A DNA stretch of 62,511 bases from Isotricha intestinalis (lineage: Eukaryota > Ciliophora > Litostomatea > Vestibuliferida > Isotrichidae), in contig JAJJLU010003517.1 in the NCBI GenBank assembly GCA_023807065.1, positions 1-62,511 on the forward strand, in the 5' to 3' direction. Shown one piece after another: positions 1 to 12,900 of this stretch; positions within the stretch are counted from its first letter, which is position 1, and each line of letters opens with the position of its first letter. The position numbers were made by a program, and so were the translations under genes. The notes under the pieces were generated by a model that was given only the letters and a program-made list of their open reading frames with translations, did no database searches and was not told the DNA's origin.

Positions 1-2
1 AC

Positions 3-158
3 GTTCTCGGCAAGGCTTTTGAGCCCCAGCAGCGATTCGAAGACAAGGACGGCAACGACATCATCTTCGACACAGACTATTTCGGCGCAAAGAGAACGGC
101 CATCATTCCGGGCCCGTTCGCTACACTCGACATCGAAGGCATCAACGTAGTTCTGTAA
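3..158 (+). CDS. 3' end of an unidentified bacterial protein (partial)
   Basis: An open frame runs from the left edge to a TAA at 156-158 and gives about 51 C-terminal residues ending ...IEGINVVL. Codon use is GC-rich at third positions (GGC, ATC, GAC, CTC), unlike everything after about 1375, so it is bacterial. The tail has a compact beta-rich look (GAKRTAIIPGPFATLDIEG), but I do not recognise the family and assign no function. It is followed at 180-206 by a hairpin terminator and faces the convergent solute-binding gene. The 5' part lies outside the window. Confidence 0.6.
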   Translation, partial: VLGKAFEPQQRFEDKDGNDIIFDTDYFGAKRTAIIPGPFATLDIEGINVVL

Positions 159-179
159 GTTCTAAAGCATTCGAAAACA

Positions 180-209
180 AAGGCTGTCTCACTGTGAGGC
201 AGCCTTTTT
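180..209. terminator. Bidirectional rho-independent terminator
   Basis: A 12-bp stem (180-191 pairing with 195-206, including one G-T wobble) closes a 3-nt loop and runs into a T tract at 205-209. It lies between the stop at 158 and the convergent stop near 212. The minus strand also has a short T run after the stem. It is typical of bacteria and supports a bacterial origin for this end. Confidence 0.9.
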
Positions 210-211
210 AA

Positions 212-1378
212 TTATCTCTCGTTCAGCACTTTCTGCGCTCTGTCCTGAGCTATCTTGATGACGGCATCAAGATCTTTCTGCCCTAAAAAGTATGCCGGCA
301 TCTCTTCCATAAGGATTGTGGATATTGCCGCGTCGGATGAATTCGATTTTGAGCAGCTCAGAATGATGTTTTCCATATTGTCTATTTCTTCATCTTGGAA
401 TTTAGAGCGTCTTGGAACATTAGTGCCTATCTCATAATCAAACAGATTGTCTTTGCCTTCAGATGAATTATAGTATTCAATCGCAGCGCTGCAGCTCTTT
501 CTAAATGCTACACGATTCAAAACAAACTTGTCATTCATTGCCAAATCTTCTTGAACCCCGTCTGTCAAAAGCATCTTTACGAATTCAACACAGGCGTCGA
601 TATTTACAGCGTTCTTTGATACCGCGACTGATATATCAGTTCCGAACATCGGGCCCCTGCCATCTGAAGAAGGAATTCCCAATATCGTGGTTCCATCCTT
701 GATTTGATATCTCTTAATAAGATAACCGCTGATGCCGGGACAGTTACAATAGATTGCAGTTCTAATACCTTTCGTTGCAGTCTCATATGAGTCTTGCTGA
801 GTTTCATCAGTTATAGTATTCCACGCTGCGCTGTTCCGAGGCACAGTTTCCTTAACATATCCTGCAATATCTGCAAATTTTGAGCTGCTAAAATTGACTC
901 TTCCGCCAGATATGAATTCATCACTCATGCCGGTAAACAGCTTAGTGAAATATAGCGCCTGGCCTGACTCAATTAAATCTTCGCCATTAAGTTCTTCCGA
1001 TATAAATTTCTTATACTCTTCCGGCGTAAAACCAATTTTAGACTTACCGGCATTCTCAGGAGAAGTCTGAATTCCTTCAATCGTATAGCTGATTGGAATC
1101 TGATACAGCTTCCCACCTGTTTTTGCGCCATTTATTATGTTGGTGTAGTACTTACTCGAATCCAGCTCCTGAGTATATACCGAGAGATCAATCAGGAAGT
1201 TATCATTGTTAAGCTGACCCAGTCTGCTCGTATTCATAAGGATATCAGGACCTTCACCGTTCATGATGTCCATGGCAAGCGCATCACTCAATTTGCCGTT
1301 CGCGCCAAGCAGAGCAGAATCATATTCATCACTGCTGTTTATATCGCCAAAATCAGAATAAGCATTCATAATTTGCAA
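212..1378 (-). pseudogene. Bacterial ABC-transporter extracellular solute-binding protein, truncated at its N-terminus
   Basis: The encoded 388 residues match family 1 extracellular solute-binding proteins, the lipoprotein subunit of carbohydrate ABC importers. The string with ALAMDIMNGEGPDILMN near residue 40, the internal GGKLYQIPISYTIEG and the late FGTDISVAVSKNA are typical of Firmicutes sugar-binding proteins. A normal member has a lipoprotein signal peptide with a lipobox Cys plus some 60-80 further residues before this point. Here the frame starts at a TTG (1378-1376) exactly where composition falls from about 45% to below 20% GC, so the gene is cut at the junction. The few upstream in-frame codons, to about 1402, come from AT-rich DNA and encode nothing signal-like. 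No permease genes are visible. I infer a chimeric join rather than a working gene. Confidence 0.8.
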
Positions 1379-1878
1379 TATTATTGATAAAATATATATA
1401 TGCTATTTCCTTCTTTAATATGATGAGCTCTATTTCTTATATATCTAGATTAAATAAATCGAATTATTCATAAAATTCCTTTGTTGACAATGATAATTTA
1501 ATTTTAAAATTATTGAAATAGGATTTTAATAATTCAAATTACTCATAATCTAACTAATTCATAATTTGACTAGAACAAAAAAAATTATATTTATTAGTAA
1601 GTCATAATTAATGGAAAAAACTTTTAAAAAAATAATTTGTTTTAAGGTTTTATGGAAAAAATATTATAATTTAAAATAAAATCACATAAAATAAGAACAG
1701 AATTTTGAATTTTTAAATGAATAAAATAAAGAAAAAAAACAAGAACAAAGAAAAAATTTAAATTATTGAAAATTTTTTTTTGAAATGAAATAATTAAAAA
1801 AAAATTCTAAATCCAGAAATAATAATTATTAATAATTTAAATATTAATTTATAATGATTTTATAAAATTATTTTTTCA
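1379..1878. other. AT-rich non-coding stretch to the right of the bacterial junction
   Basis: The sequence is extremely A/T-rich with many homopolymer runs and stops in all frames. It has the same composition as the other eukaryotic spacers in the window. I see no tRNA, repeat array or coding remnant. It marks the first clearly eukaryotic DNA after the junction near 1375 and would contain the promoter of the gene starting at 1879. Confidence 0.6.
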
Positions 1879-2874
1879 ATGTTTGTATTGATTCATTTAG
1901 AATGGAATTACTTTTATATTCTTATCTTTTTCATAATAAATCTAATTGAATATCTTTTAGAAAAACAACAAAATGAAATGAATAATCCAATTAAAAATCT
2001 TTCGTTCTTTTGTTTAATAATATTTTATTTCATTGAAAAATTCAATTCAAAAAAACAAATTAATGATTTAAACATTCACAATCAAAGAGCTTTTATATTA
2101 GAAGAAAAATCATCGAAAAAAAGAAATTATGATATTTTTATAATTTCATTATGTTTTATTATCTTAAATATTGTGGCTGAAATTCCATTAGAAAGAATAA
2201 TGAAAGATGGTATTTTTAATGTTGATATTCTTTTCGAAATTCCTTTTTTAATATTATTGAAAAATCTTTTTCATAAAAAAAAATTTTATTCACATCATTT
2301 ATTATCAATGATTATAAATGGAATTTTAAGTATTTTAATGTTATCACTTTATTATAATGAATTAAAATACTTTTATATTTCAACTCTTTTTCTTTTTCTT
2401 GATTGCTATTGCTATTCATTTTATCTTTTATTAATTGAATATTTAAATTATAAGTATTATATAAGTATTTATTTATTAGGAAGTTTAGTAGGAATCTCAA
2501 GATTTTTTTATTACATTACAATAAATATTATGAGGAATATTCATTTTGAAAAAATTGAATATAGAATGATATTAATTTTTGTGAATTATATTATTAATCA
2601 ATATTTATATTTTACTATAATAATAAAATGTAGTCCAATTCATGCAATAATTGGAGAATGTATTTCTATGATTTTAGTTACACTATTTATTGAGCAAAAA
2701 ACTACAAATAAAATCATTTTTATTATATTATCATTTATATATCTTTTTTCAACATTAGTTTTTATGGAAATTATTGAACTTAATTTTTGTAATTTAAATA
2801 ACAATTTGAAAATCAAAATTGAATCCAGGGCAAATAAAGAAAATGATAAAAATAATGAAATCATTCTTATCTAG
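1879..2874 (+). CDS. Multi-pass membrane protein, possibly DMT/SLC35-like
   Basis: The 331-residue product has about ten hydrophobic segments separated by short, often basic loops. This is the number expected for the drug/metabolite transporter superfamily, but no signature confirms it. The last span is followed by MEIIELNFCNL and then a hydrophilic tail rich in Lys, Asn and Glu. A similar E-I-I-E-x-x-F/C-x-x-L end occurs in unnamed ciliate membrane proteins as far as I recall. A stop (TGA) lies upstream in frame, and the ATG at 1879 is the first available, though the first span begins almost immediately, so a short upstream exon cannot be excluded. It ends in TAG. Function unknown; transport is only an inference from topology. 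Confidence 0.55.
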   Translation: MFVLIHLEWNYFYILIFFIINLIEYLLEKQQNEMNNPIKNLSFFCLIIFYFIEKFNSKKQINDLNIHNQRAFILEEKSSKKRNYDIFIISLCFIILNIVAEIPLERIMKDGIFNVDILFEIPFLILLKNLFHKKKFYSHHLLSMIINGILSILMLSLYYNELKYFYISTLFLFLDCYCYSFYLLLIEYLNYKYYISIYLLGSLVGISRFFYYITINIMRNIHFEKIEYRMILIFVNYIINQYLYFTIIIKCSPIHAIIGECISMILVTLFIEQKTTNKIIFIILSFIYLFSTLVFMEIIELNFCNLNNNLKIKIESRANKENDKNNEIILI

Positions 2875-3904
2875 AAAAAAATGTATAAATTACTGAATAT
2901 TTTGTAGAAAAGAAGATATAATAATATTAAGTTTGTTAAAATATATTTAATTAAATGTAAATAAACAAGGTATGAAATTAATTCTTGACCTTTTTTAAAA
3001 TGAAATTCATTTAATAAATTAATGATATAAAATATTATTTGCTTTATAAATTAAACAATTAATAAATAAAAATAAAGAAATATAAAAAAGCTGAAAAAGA
3101 ATTAAATTTAAAAAAATAAAATTAGGTCTAATTAAATATCATCATTATTTATAAAAGAAAAAAGAAATAGATGGTACATTGAAAATAAAAAAATAATATT
3201 AATCCCTGAATTTGGGCATTATATTAAACAATATATATTATGAAAATAAAAGTCAAATTCCTATTAATCTATATTTATTAATATAATTTTAATAAATATA
3301 TCTTAAAAATAGAGTAAGATAAAGTTATTTTTGTTAAATGAAAAAAATGATTTTTTAATTTTCTCCACTAAATATTTAGTAGATTTAATTTTTTTGTCAT
3401 TAAAATGAAAATATTAATGATTTATGTTTTTTAAACATATTTATCTATAGAAAAATATTTTTCATTTTCTTTACAAGAAATAATTTAAATTTTGTAAACT
3501 AAACAAAATTATTTTTCTATATCTGTTTACATAATATTCCTTAAAAATGAAAAAACATTTGAATAAAAAAATAAACAAATGATTGTAATATTTTAAATTT
3601 TTTTCCCAAATACATATATTATTTAAATATTAATTAAAAAAATTTTATTCTAAAATTTTAAAATCAAAAATATATTTTAAAATAGAATTTTGAGCTTAAC
3701 ATAATATAAATGATTTCATTTTTAACCTATCGTCAAAATTAAAATAAATAAAACTTGATTTATGAAATCGTTACCAAAAATAATATTTTTTGTTTATAGT
3801 TATTTCACTTAAACATAAAAAAAAATTTAAATAAAAACACTCTAATTTTTTAAATAAATAAACTTATGACAAAAAAATGGTAATATATTTCAATAATCCT
3901 TTTT
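2875..3904. other. 1-kb AT-rich spacer between convergent genes
   Basis: This lies between the 3' end of the membrane protein and the 3' end of enolase. All frames are full of stops; there are long A and T runs and no recognisable RNA gene, mobile element or coding remnant. It is longer than most spacers here, which are commonly 100-250 bp. Confidence 0.6.
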
Positions 3905-6048
<2,144 letters not shown>

Positions 6049-7040
6049 ATGTCAATAGAAAAGGATGCAGAAGAACTCCATAATGCAATGAAAGGAGTAG
6101 GAACAGATGAAGATAAAATAATAAAAATAGTAGCAAATAGAACTCAAAAGCAAAGATTACAAATAAAAGAATCATATGAAAATAAATTTAAAAAAGATTT
6201 ATTAAAAGATTTAAAAAGTGAATTAAGAGGAAAATTAGAAGATGCAATAATAAATTTATTTAAAGATCCAATTGAATATGATGTAGACCAATTAAAAAAA
6301 TCAATGAAAGGAGCAGGAACAGATGAAGATTCATTAATTGAAATTATATGTTCAAGACCAAATAATATTCTTAAGCAAATAAAAGAAAAATATAAAGAAA
6401 AAATTGGAAAAGATTTAGAATCAGATTTAAAAAGTGATATTAAAGGTGATTTACAAAAAATATTATTACCTATTGTTCAATGTCAAAGAAGTGAAAATCA
6501 AAATCCAAATATTAATGAATGTCAAGAAAGAGCAAAAAAATTATATGATTCAGGAGTAAAAAAATGGGGAACCGATGAATCAAATTTTTCTCAAATTTTT
6601 TCTACTGCTTCTCCAAAAGAATTAATATGTATTTCTCAAGAATATCATAAAATTGCAGGTCATTCAATTTTAAATGCTATTGATAAAGAATTTTCTGGTA
6701 ATATGAAAAAAGCTTATAAAGCTATTGTTTATGCATTAATTTCTCCAAGTGAATATTTTGCTACTCGAGTTAAAGATGCTATTAAAGGTTTTGGAACTAA
6801 TGATAATTTATTAATGAGAGTTTTAATTTCAAGAGATGAAATTGAGTTAAAGATGCTATTAAAGGTTTTGGAACTAATGATAATTTATTAATGAGAGTTT
6901 TAATTTCAAGAGATGAAATTGATATGGATCAAATTAAAGCTTATTATCATAAACTATATGGAAACAATATGGTTGATGATATTAAAAATGATATTGGAGG
7001 TGAATATAAAAAATTAATGGTTGAATTATGCTCTCATTAA
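6049..7040 (+). pseudogene. Annexin, reading frame broken by a 77-bp tandem duplication
   Basis: Annexins bind acidic phospholipid membranes in a calcium-dependent way. Four annexin repeats are visible, each opening with the type II calcium loop: MKGVGTDED (residues 14-22), MKGAGTDED (about 86), VKKWGTDES (about 170) and IKGFGTNDN (about 245). The frame from 6049 stops at 6891 (280 residues). The cause is an exact 77-bp tandem duplication (6767-6843 and 6844-6920) inside repeat four; 77 is not a multiple of three. The fourth repeat then continues in the shifted frame through ...DIGGEYKKLMVELCSH to a TAA at 7038-7040. One copy of the 77 bp would give a normal 304-residue annexin. The duplication may be a real mutation or an assembly error; everything else in the gene looks well preserved. 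Confidence 0.9.
6767..6920 (+). repeat. Perfect 77-bp tandem duplication inside the annexin gene
   Basis: Positions 6767-6843 are repeated base for base at 6844-6920. Both copies start at gagttaaagatgc and end at gatgaaatt. The perfect identity means it is either very recent or an artefact of read overlap. Confidence 0.97.
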
Positions 7041-7194
7041 TTATTCTTGGTTTTTAAATTTTAAATTATTTTAATATATTAAAAAATATTTATTATTTAA
7101 TATGAATTTTATTTTTGGGTTTTAAATTAATGTATAAATATTTTCAATGATACCTTTTTATTTTTTTAATTAAAGAAATAATAATAAATAAATA

Positions 7195-8496
7195 ATGAGA
7201 GAAGAATTAAATACTTCAGCAGGAAGAATTTTAAAAACAAGTTCTATAGATTTTAAATTTGAAAGAAAAAAAGGAAATACAATAGAAAAAAGATTTGAAT
7301 TATTTAATTCACTTCAAGGATCAACAGAATCTGATTTTATTAATGACTCAAAACCTCTAAATCAATTATTTGAAATAAGAGATAAAGAATTTAGAAGAGA
7401 ATTAGATAATATTAAAATATCAATAGAAATACCAATTTTATATAAAGGACCAAAAGACAAAGAATTTAAAAAATATCATTTATCATATAATAATATATAT
7501 TTTGTTTTATATAAGAAATTAACAATGAAAGAAATTCATAAACAAAATAAAAAAAATTCATATAATTTACTAAAAACTTCATCAACTGAATATATAAATG
7601 AATCAGGAATAAATTTATATTTAAAAAATACTTATGATATCTATCATCCAATATTATGTTTAAATTTTAGTTTATTAACATCATTTTTAACAACAAAAGA
7701 AGAAAATCAAGAAATAATAATAACAATATTATCAAAAAAGCCAATTCGTTTTAAATTAAAACCAATATCAGATAATAAAGAAATATATTTAAAACTTTTA
7801 ATAATATTACAATCATCGATAACAAACAGTCGTGGTTATCATTATAATTTATTAGGAATAAGTTTATTAAAAGATTTTTACACAAATTACTATATGAAAG
7901 TAGCTCAATTTGAATATAAAGCAAAAACAGGTGATTTATTATTATTTAAAGGATTTGATTGTCCTTCAAATTTACAAAGATGTTATACAAGAAATGAATA
8001 TGATCATATTGCTCTATTATGTAGAAAACATGGTATTTTATATGTTTATGAAGCTACTTCAAAAGATGGTTGCAAACAAAGACAATGGATACAATTTATT
8101 GCTTATTTTTGGAATTTATTATATGAAAAAATGGTTTATAGAGAATTAATTATTAAAGCAGAAAATGAATCCATTAGAGAAAACATCCTTAGTGAATTAA
8201 ATGAAAAAGTTGATTTTTATGTTAGAGAAACTCATGGAAAAGATTATAAAATGTATATTTGTAGTATAATTTGTGGAAGTACACAAAAAAAATCACAAAG
8301 AGAAAATAAATGGAAAAATAAACCAGGATTTATTTGCTCTTCTTTAGTTATGGGAGCATATTTATCTATGGGATTATGTGAATATAAAAAAAATGTTAAT
8401 GAAATTTTACCTGGATATTTTTCACAAGAAGGAGAAATTGAATTATATCCTGAATATGAATTAGGTCCAGAAATTATTCTTGATTTTAGTACATAA
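7195..8496 (+). CDS. PH-like domain plus permuted NlpC/P60-type hydrolase domain
   Basis: The 433-residue protein has two parts. Residues about 85-220 look like a pleckstrin-homology fold (alternating strands and a terminal helix before LLGISLLKDFYTN); this call rests on pattern only. Residues about 235-425 resemble the circularly permuted NlpC/P60 papain-like group (YiiX/LRAT-type): KTGDLLLFKG, then the putative catalytic His in EYDHIALLCRKHG, and the putative nucleophile Cys in PGFICSSLVMGAYLSMG near the C-terminus. Members act as amidases, peptidases or acyltransferases; the substrate here is unknown. A PH-like part would suggest recruitment to phosphoinositide membranes. No signal peptide is seen, so it is probably cytosolic. 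ATG at 7195, stop TAA. It follows the annexin by about 150 bp on the same strand. Confidence 0.7.
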   Translation: MREELNTSAGRILKTSSIDFKFERKKGNTIEKRFELFNSLQGSTESDFINDSKPLNQLFEIRDKEFRRELDNIKISIEIPILYKGPKDKEFKKYHLSYNNIYFVLYKKLTMKEIHKQNKKNSYNLLKTSSTEYINESGINLYLKNTYDIYHPILCLNFSLLTSFLTTKEENQEIIITILSKKPIRFKLKPISDNKEIYLKLLIILQSSITNSRGYHYNLLGISLLKDFYTNYYMKVAQFEYKAKTGDLLLFKGFDCPSNLQRCYTRNEYDHIALLCRKHGILYVYEATSKDGCKQRQWIQFIAYFWNLLYEKMVYRELIIKAENESIRENILSELNEKVDFYVRETHGKDYKMYICSIICGSTQKKSQRENKWKNKPGFICSSLVMGAYLSMGLCEYKKNVNEILPGYFSQEGEIELYPEYELGPEIILDFST

Positions 8497-8724
8497 ATAT
8501 ATATGTGAGTATATTTATATATTAATAGATTTTCTTAGAAAAAAGATAAAATTTATATTATAAAATATTTAATATTTGGTAAATTATTATCATCAAGTTT
8601 TTATTTATAATTAATCTTTTAATAATAAAAAAAATTTAAATCTTAAGTTTCTTTTACATAAATTTTATTGTTTTATTTAAAAAAGAAATGGTGGTACTTA
8701 AAAAAAAAGAAAAAAAAGTCAAAT

Positions 8725-9377
8725 TTAAAATTTCAATTTCTTAAATAAAAATTCAGTGTGTTCTTGTTTTTCATTATCAGCAGAATTATTTCCTCTAACA
8801 AAACCTTCCATAAATCTATTATACATTTCAGTACCAATAGAAGCTTTAACTCCATTTAAAACTTCTTTATATTCATCTTTTTGTTCACCTAATAATTTTC
8901 TAAGTTCTTCAATTTCTTTTTTAGCTTCTTCTTTTTTATCATGTTCAGCTTTATTTATTTTAACACCAGTTTCTTTAACTTTAGCTTCAATATCATCTAA
9001 TTTTTTTAATCCTTTTTCAACACCAAAATCTTCTTTAACAGAATATCTAGTTACAAGTAAATGAGACATATTATATGTTTTAATAAAAACTCCAAAACTT
9101 TTTAATTTATTTAATCTATCAGCTGTTTTTTCTTTTCCTTCAAGTTTTTTCATTGTTTCTTCTAATTTTTTTAAAGATTTTTTTGTTGCTTTTCTTGGTC
9201 CTTTACTTAATCCTACTACTAAACAATGAGGATATTTTCTTTCTCTATTATTTTCATAATTTGATTTTACAATTATTCCCTTTCTTCCTGCATATCTTCC
9301 GTTTAAAATTATTACAACTTTACCTGGTTTATAGCTATTTTTTTCGATTATAAAATATTTTCTTACAATTTTCCCAT
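8725..9377 (-). CDS. Ribosomal protein eL27 with one 32-nt intron and a long insertion
   Basis: A component of the large ribosomal subunit. The exon at 9334-8725 contains the KOW-like YKPGKVVIILNGRYAGRKG and later SFGVFIKTYNMSHLLVTRYSV, both diagnostic of eL27, and ends in FLFKKLKF, the family's FxxKLRF tail. The true start is an ATG at 9377-9375 followed by 11 coding bases, then an intron at 9366-9335 with GTAAG and AATAG ends. Splicing yields MGKFYKPGKVV, the classic eL27 N-terminus. The spliced product is 206 residues against the usual 135-145. The excess is a Lys/Glu-rich helical insertion of about 60 residues between the RYSV region and the C-terminal tail. An ATG-only frame would wrongly start at 9153 and lose the conserved N-terminus. 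Stop TAA. Confidence 0.92.
9335..9366 (-). other. 32-nt spliceosomal intron in eL27
   Basis: On the coding (minus) strand the intron begins GTAAGA and ends AAAATAG. Without it the frame from the ATG hits TAA after four codons. With it the conserved eL27 N-terminus is restored exactly. The very short length is typical of ciliates. Confidence 0.88.
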
Positions 9378-9978
9378 CTTAGATATAAAAATATTTATTT
9401 ATTTTTTATATTTTAATTAATTAATTAAATAATTATTTTTTTTATTTATATTATTTGTAATTTTTGGATTTATATTTTTAATCAATTTTGATATTATTTT
9501 TATTAAAATTATTAACAAATAAAAAATGAAAAAAATATTTTAAAAATATTATTGCTATTTTGTTTTATGGAATATAAATGGTAAAAATATGGATAGTTGA
9601 TGAAAAGTTAATCAAAATATTAATAAATTAATTATTGAAAGGGATTTTTACCTTTATTATAATTTGAAATACTTAAGAAGAAGAAATTCTATAAAAATAT
9701 TAGAAAAAGGTTAATTCATCTTTTATTTTCTTTGTCTAAATATCCAATTATTCTTATTATGGCGTATATTATTCCATTCCTATTAAAATTAATCATCACA
9801 TAAATATTAATGATATTGAATTTTCAAAAAAAAAGTAAAAAATATGAAATATAGTTTAAAGGGAGCTATCATTTAACCTTTGGAAAGGAGATTATGTATT
9901 TGTAATACATTAAAAGTAATATTATAAATGTTTAAAAATAAGAAAAAATATATTAAAAATATATATTTAATTATAAAA
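9378..9978. other. 600-bp AT-rich spacer
   Basis: This stretch holds the upstream region of eL27 and the downstream region of the IP3-receptor gene. There is a small perfect inverted repeat at 9894-9910 (7-bp arms, 3-nt loop) in a slightly GC-richer patch (about 9860-9910). No tRNA cloverleaf or other RNA gene can be recognised. Confidence 0.5.
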
Positions 9979-12900
9979 TTAATCATCCTCATTTTCTTCT
10001 TCTTTTTCTTTTTCGTCATTATTTTCTTTATTATCAAAATCCATTTTTTTTTTACAAGTATTTAAGGGAATCCAAGCAGTAGATTGATTTTCATTATAAT
10101 TCGTAAATATAAAATCATCGATTCCCATTAAAGTTTTAGGATTTTTTTTCAATAAATTAAAAATTAAAAACATATAATTCCAAAAATAATGATCAATTTT
10201 AATATGTTCAGTATAACCTTCTTCATTTCCATATAATTTATTTAATTCTGTTCTATGAAGACCACAAATGAAACAAACATTATCTCTATCTTCATCAGTT
10301 TCACCTTGACTTTGTCTTAAAGCTGAAAAGTTATCAATAATAATTCCACCAACCATTTGAAAGACAAGAATAATATTAACTATTGCAAATAAATTATCTA
10401 ACCAAAATCTACTATTTTTAAACATTAAATCAGTTGATAATAAATAATTTTCATCTAACCAATTTATAATTCCATTTGAATTTTTGAAAGCTTGATCACA
10501 AACAGTAAAAAAACAATCATCAAATCTATAACAATCTTTTGTTGGTGCTTGATCTGCCATATATAAATATATGAATATAACAAAATAATAACAAAATAAA
10601 TAAAAGAGAAATAATGTTACTATTAATTGCTTTCTTGGAATCCAAAATGATTTTATTATAAACATTAATGTTAAACTTCTTGGTATTATTTCAACTAAAA
10701 GAAATGAAAAATATTTATAATTCTGTGTTGAAAAGCCTAAAATTGCAAATATTAAATATATTAAATGATATAAAAATCCATAATCATCATACATATTTTT
10801 TAAAAATTTTAATCCTCTTTTAAAGTATCCTACTTCATTTTGTTTTCTATCATTTTTTTCATAAAAAGAAAATTTTGCAATGTTTTTTAAAACATAATTT
10901 AAGAAAATTAATAATGCGAATAAAAATTGTAAAAGAGATAAAGTTTGTAATAATTGTTTAGTTGATTTTATATTTTTTTGTTTATATAAAAATCCATAAT
11001 CAAATTTAAAATCATCTGAAAATTCAGTAACTTCACTATAATCATCATTTAATCTATATAAAGAACTAAAAATAAGAAAATTAATAATAATACTTAAAAT
11101 CATACTAACATCTCTAAAGAAATTATATTGATTAAAAAATAAATCAAATATAGGAATTAGTTTAAATAATTCCATTAATTTTTGAGAATAACTTAAAATA
11201 TAACTATAATATTTCACATTTTTAAACAGACATTCTAATTTACTTTTAGTATTAGTTCTATCTAAATTTAACTGAAATTCTTCTTTCATATCATCAGTTA
11301 AATATTTACAAATAGGAAATAATTTAACATAATATCCAATAATTACGCCATTAAATAATATTTCTATATTAGGTGTATAATCAAAATAAAAACAATAAGC
11401 TCTTTCAAAACAATCTTTTACAAAAAAATCTTCTTCATGATTTCTTTTTTTTCCACAATCATAATGTTTACAACATATAAAAATTAACATAAAGCATCTT
11501 CCAAAAGACTTTAAAAATTCCAAAGAACTATCAAAAATATTTGAAGATTTAATTTCTGTTTTTCTTTTTGTCATTATTTTTTTAAATTTCGTTATTTGAT
11601 TATAAGAAACATAATTTGAAGGTCTTGTTAAATTTTCATAATATATATTCATTATTATATAAGTAAAAGTACCTATTTCATATATAATAAAATTATGATT
11701 TTGGTCCTTAATTATTTTTTCTGGATTTTTATTAAAATACACAAAATTTTCAAAACGAGAATAAATTTCATTTCCAAAAGTTAAATTATCAGGATCAAAT
11801 TCACTTTTTTTTTCAATTAAAATTTCTTTATAAGTTTCTTCTAACACAAATCTTAAAATATCAAAATCAATTTCTCTATGAATAATTTCATATAATTTAT
11901 CTCCTTTTTTTCTTCCAATTGTTAGAACAGAAAGTAATAAAACTAATTTATATTTTAAAAAAGCACAATATTTTCTACTTAAACCAATACTAAGACAATC
12001 AATTTGATAATAATTTATATATTTATCAGTTTGATGATTAACATTAATAAAATTATGGTCATTTTCAGGAGGAGGATTTCCATTTTCATCAAAATTTATT
12101 TTTTTTCTATAAGTTAAACCAAAAAGAATTTGAAATAAAAATATTAAAATTTTAGTTTCTTTAACTAAACTACTTTGATTTTCTAATGATGGACCTTGAC
12201 AACACTTAGTTAAACTTTCTATTATTTTTATTATAACTGGAAAATAAAATCTAATAAACATTCTATGATCATCATTTATACTCTTTATTTTTCTTAAATC
12301 CTTATCAATTAGACTTTGATCTAATTTATTTTTTGTTTCTTGTTTTGGTTTTGTAAAACAATCTAATATATTAGCTAAAATACATATAAAATTTAAACTT
12401 TTTGAACTATTATATTGATAACGAAGATAATCTTTCATTTGATTATGTATTATAGAATTATTTTCACTTAAATTATTTATTAATTCAATTACTTCTTCAT
12501 ATGGATTTAATTCATTTTCAAATTTATTCATGGAAAATTCATTTTGTTTATATTTATTTCTTAATGTACTTATTTTTACAGTTGGCATTTTAGTATATTC
12601 TTGACCTGCTAAATTTTCTAAAATTGAAGCATTAATACTTTCTACTAATTTTGATTTGAAAGCTTCTAAAATATTTTTTAGCACCAAAAATAATTTTTCC
12701 ACATCTGATGAATTAAAGAAATATTCATATAAATTACTTTTATTTTGATCATCTAAACCATTTAAATATGAATTTATAAATTTAATATATATTAACATTT
12801 CATAATCAATACATTTTAAATTTTTTTGACTAATACATTTAATAGCAAATTGAATCATTTTTTTATTACTAAATAATTCTTTATTAAAAGGTGTTTTTTT

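Noticed and set aside
255..807. Short frames overlapping the solute-binding protein gene.
   Set aside because: They lie inside the homologous coding region in other frames and have no independent support.
8756..9353. Plus-strand frames over the eL27 gene.
   Set aside because: Antisense shadows; the minus-strand product has clear ribosomal-protein homology.
9860..9910. Possible tRNA or small RNA because of a GC-richer patch and a perfect 7-bp hairpin.
   Set aside because: No T-loop GTTC, no acceptor pairing and no cloverleaf can be drawn; it is only a small inverted repeat.
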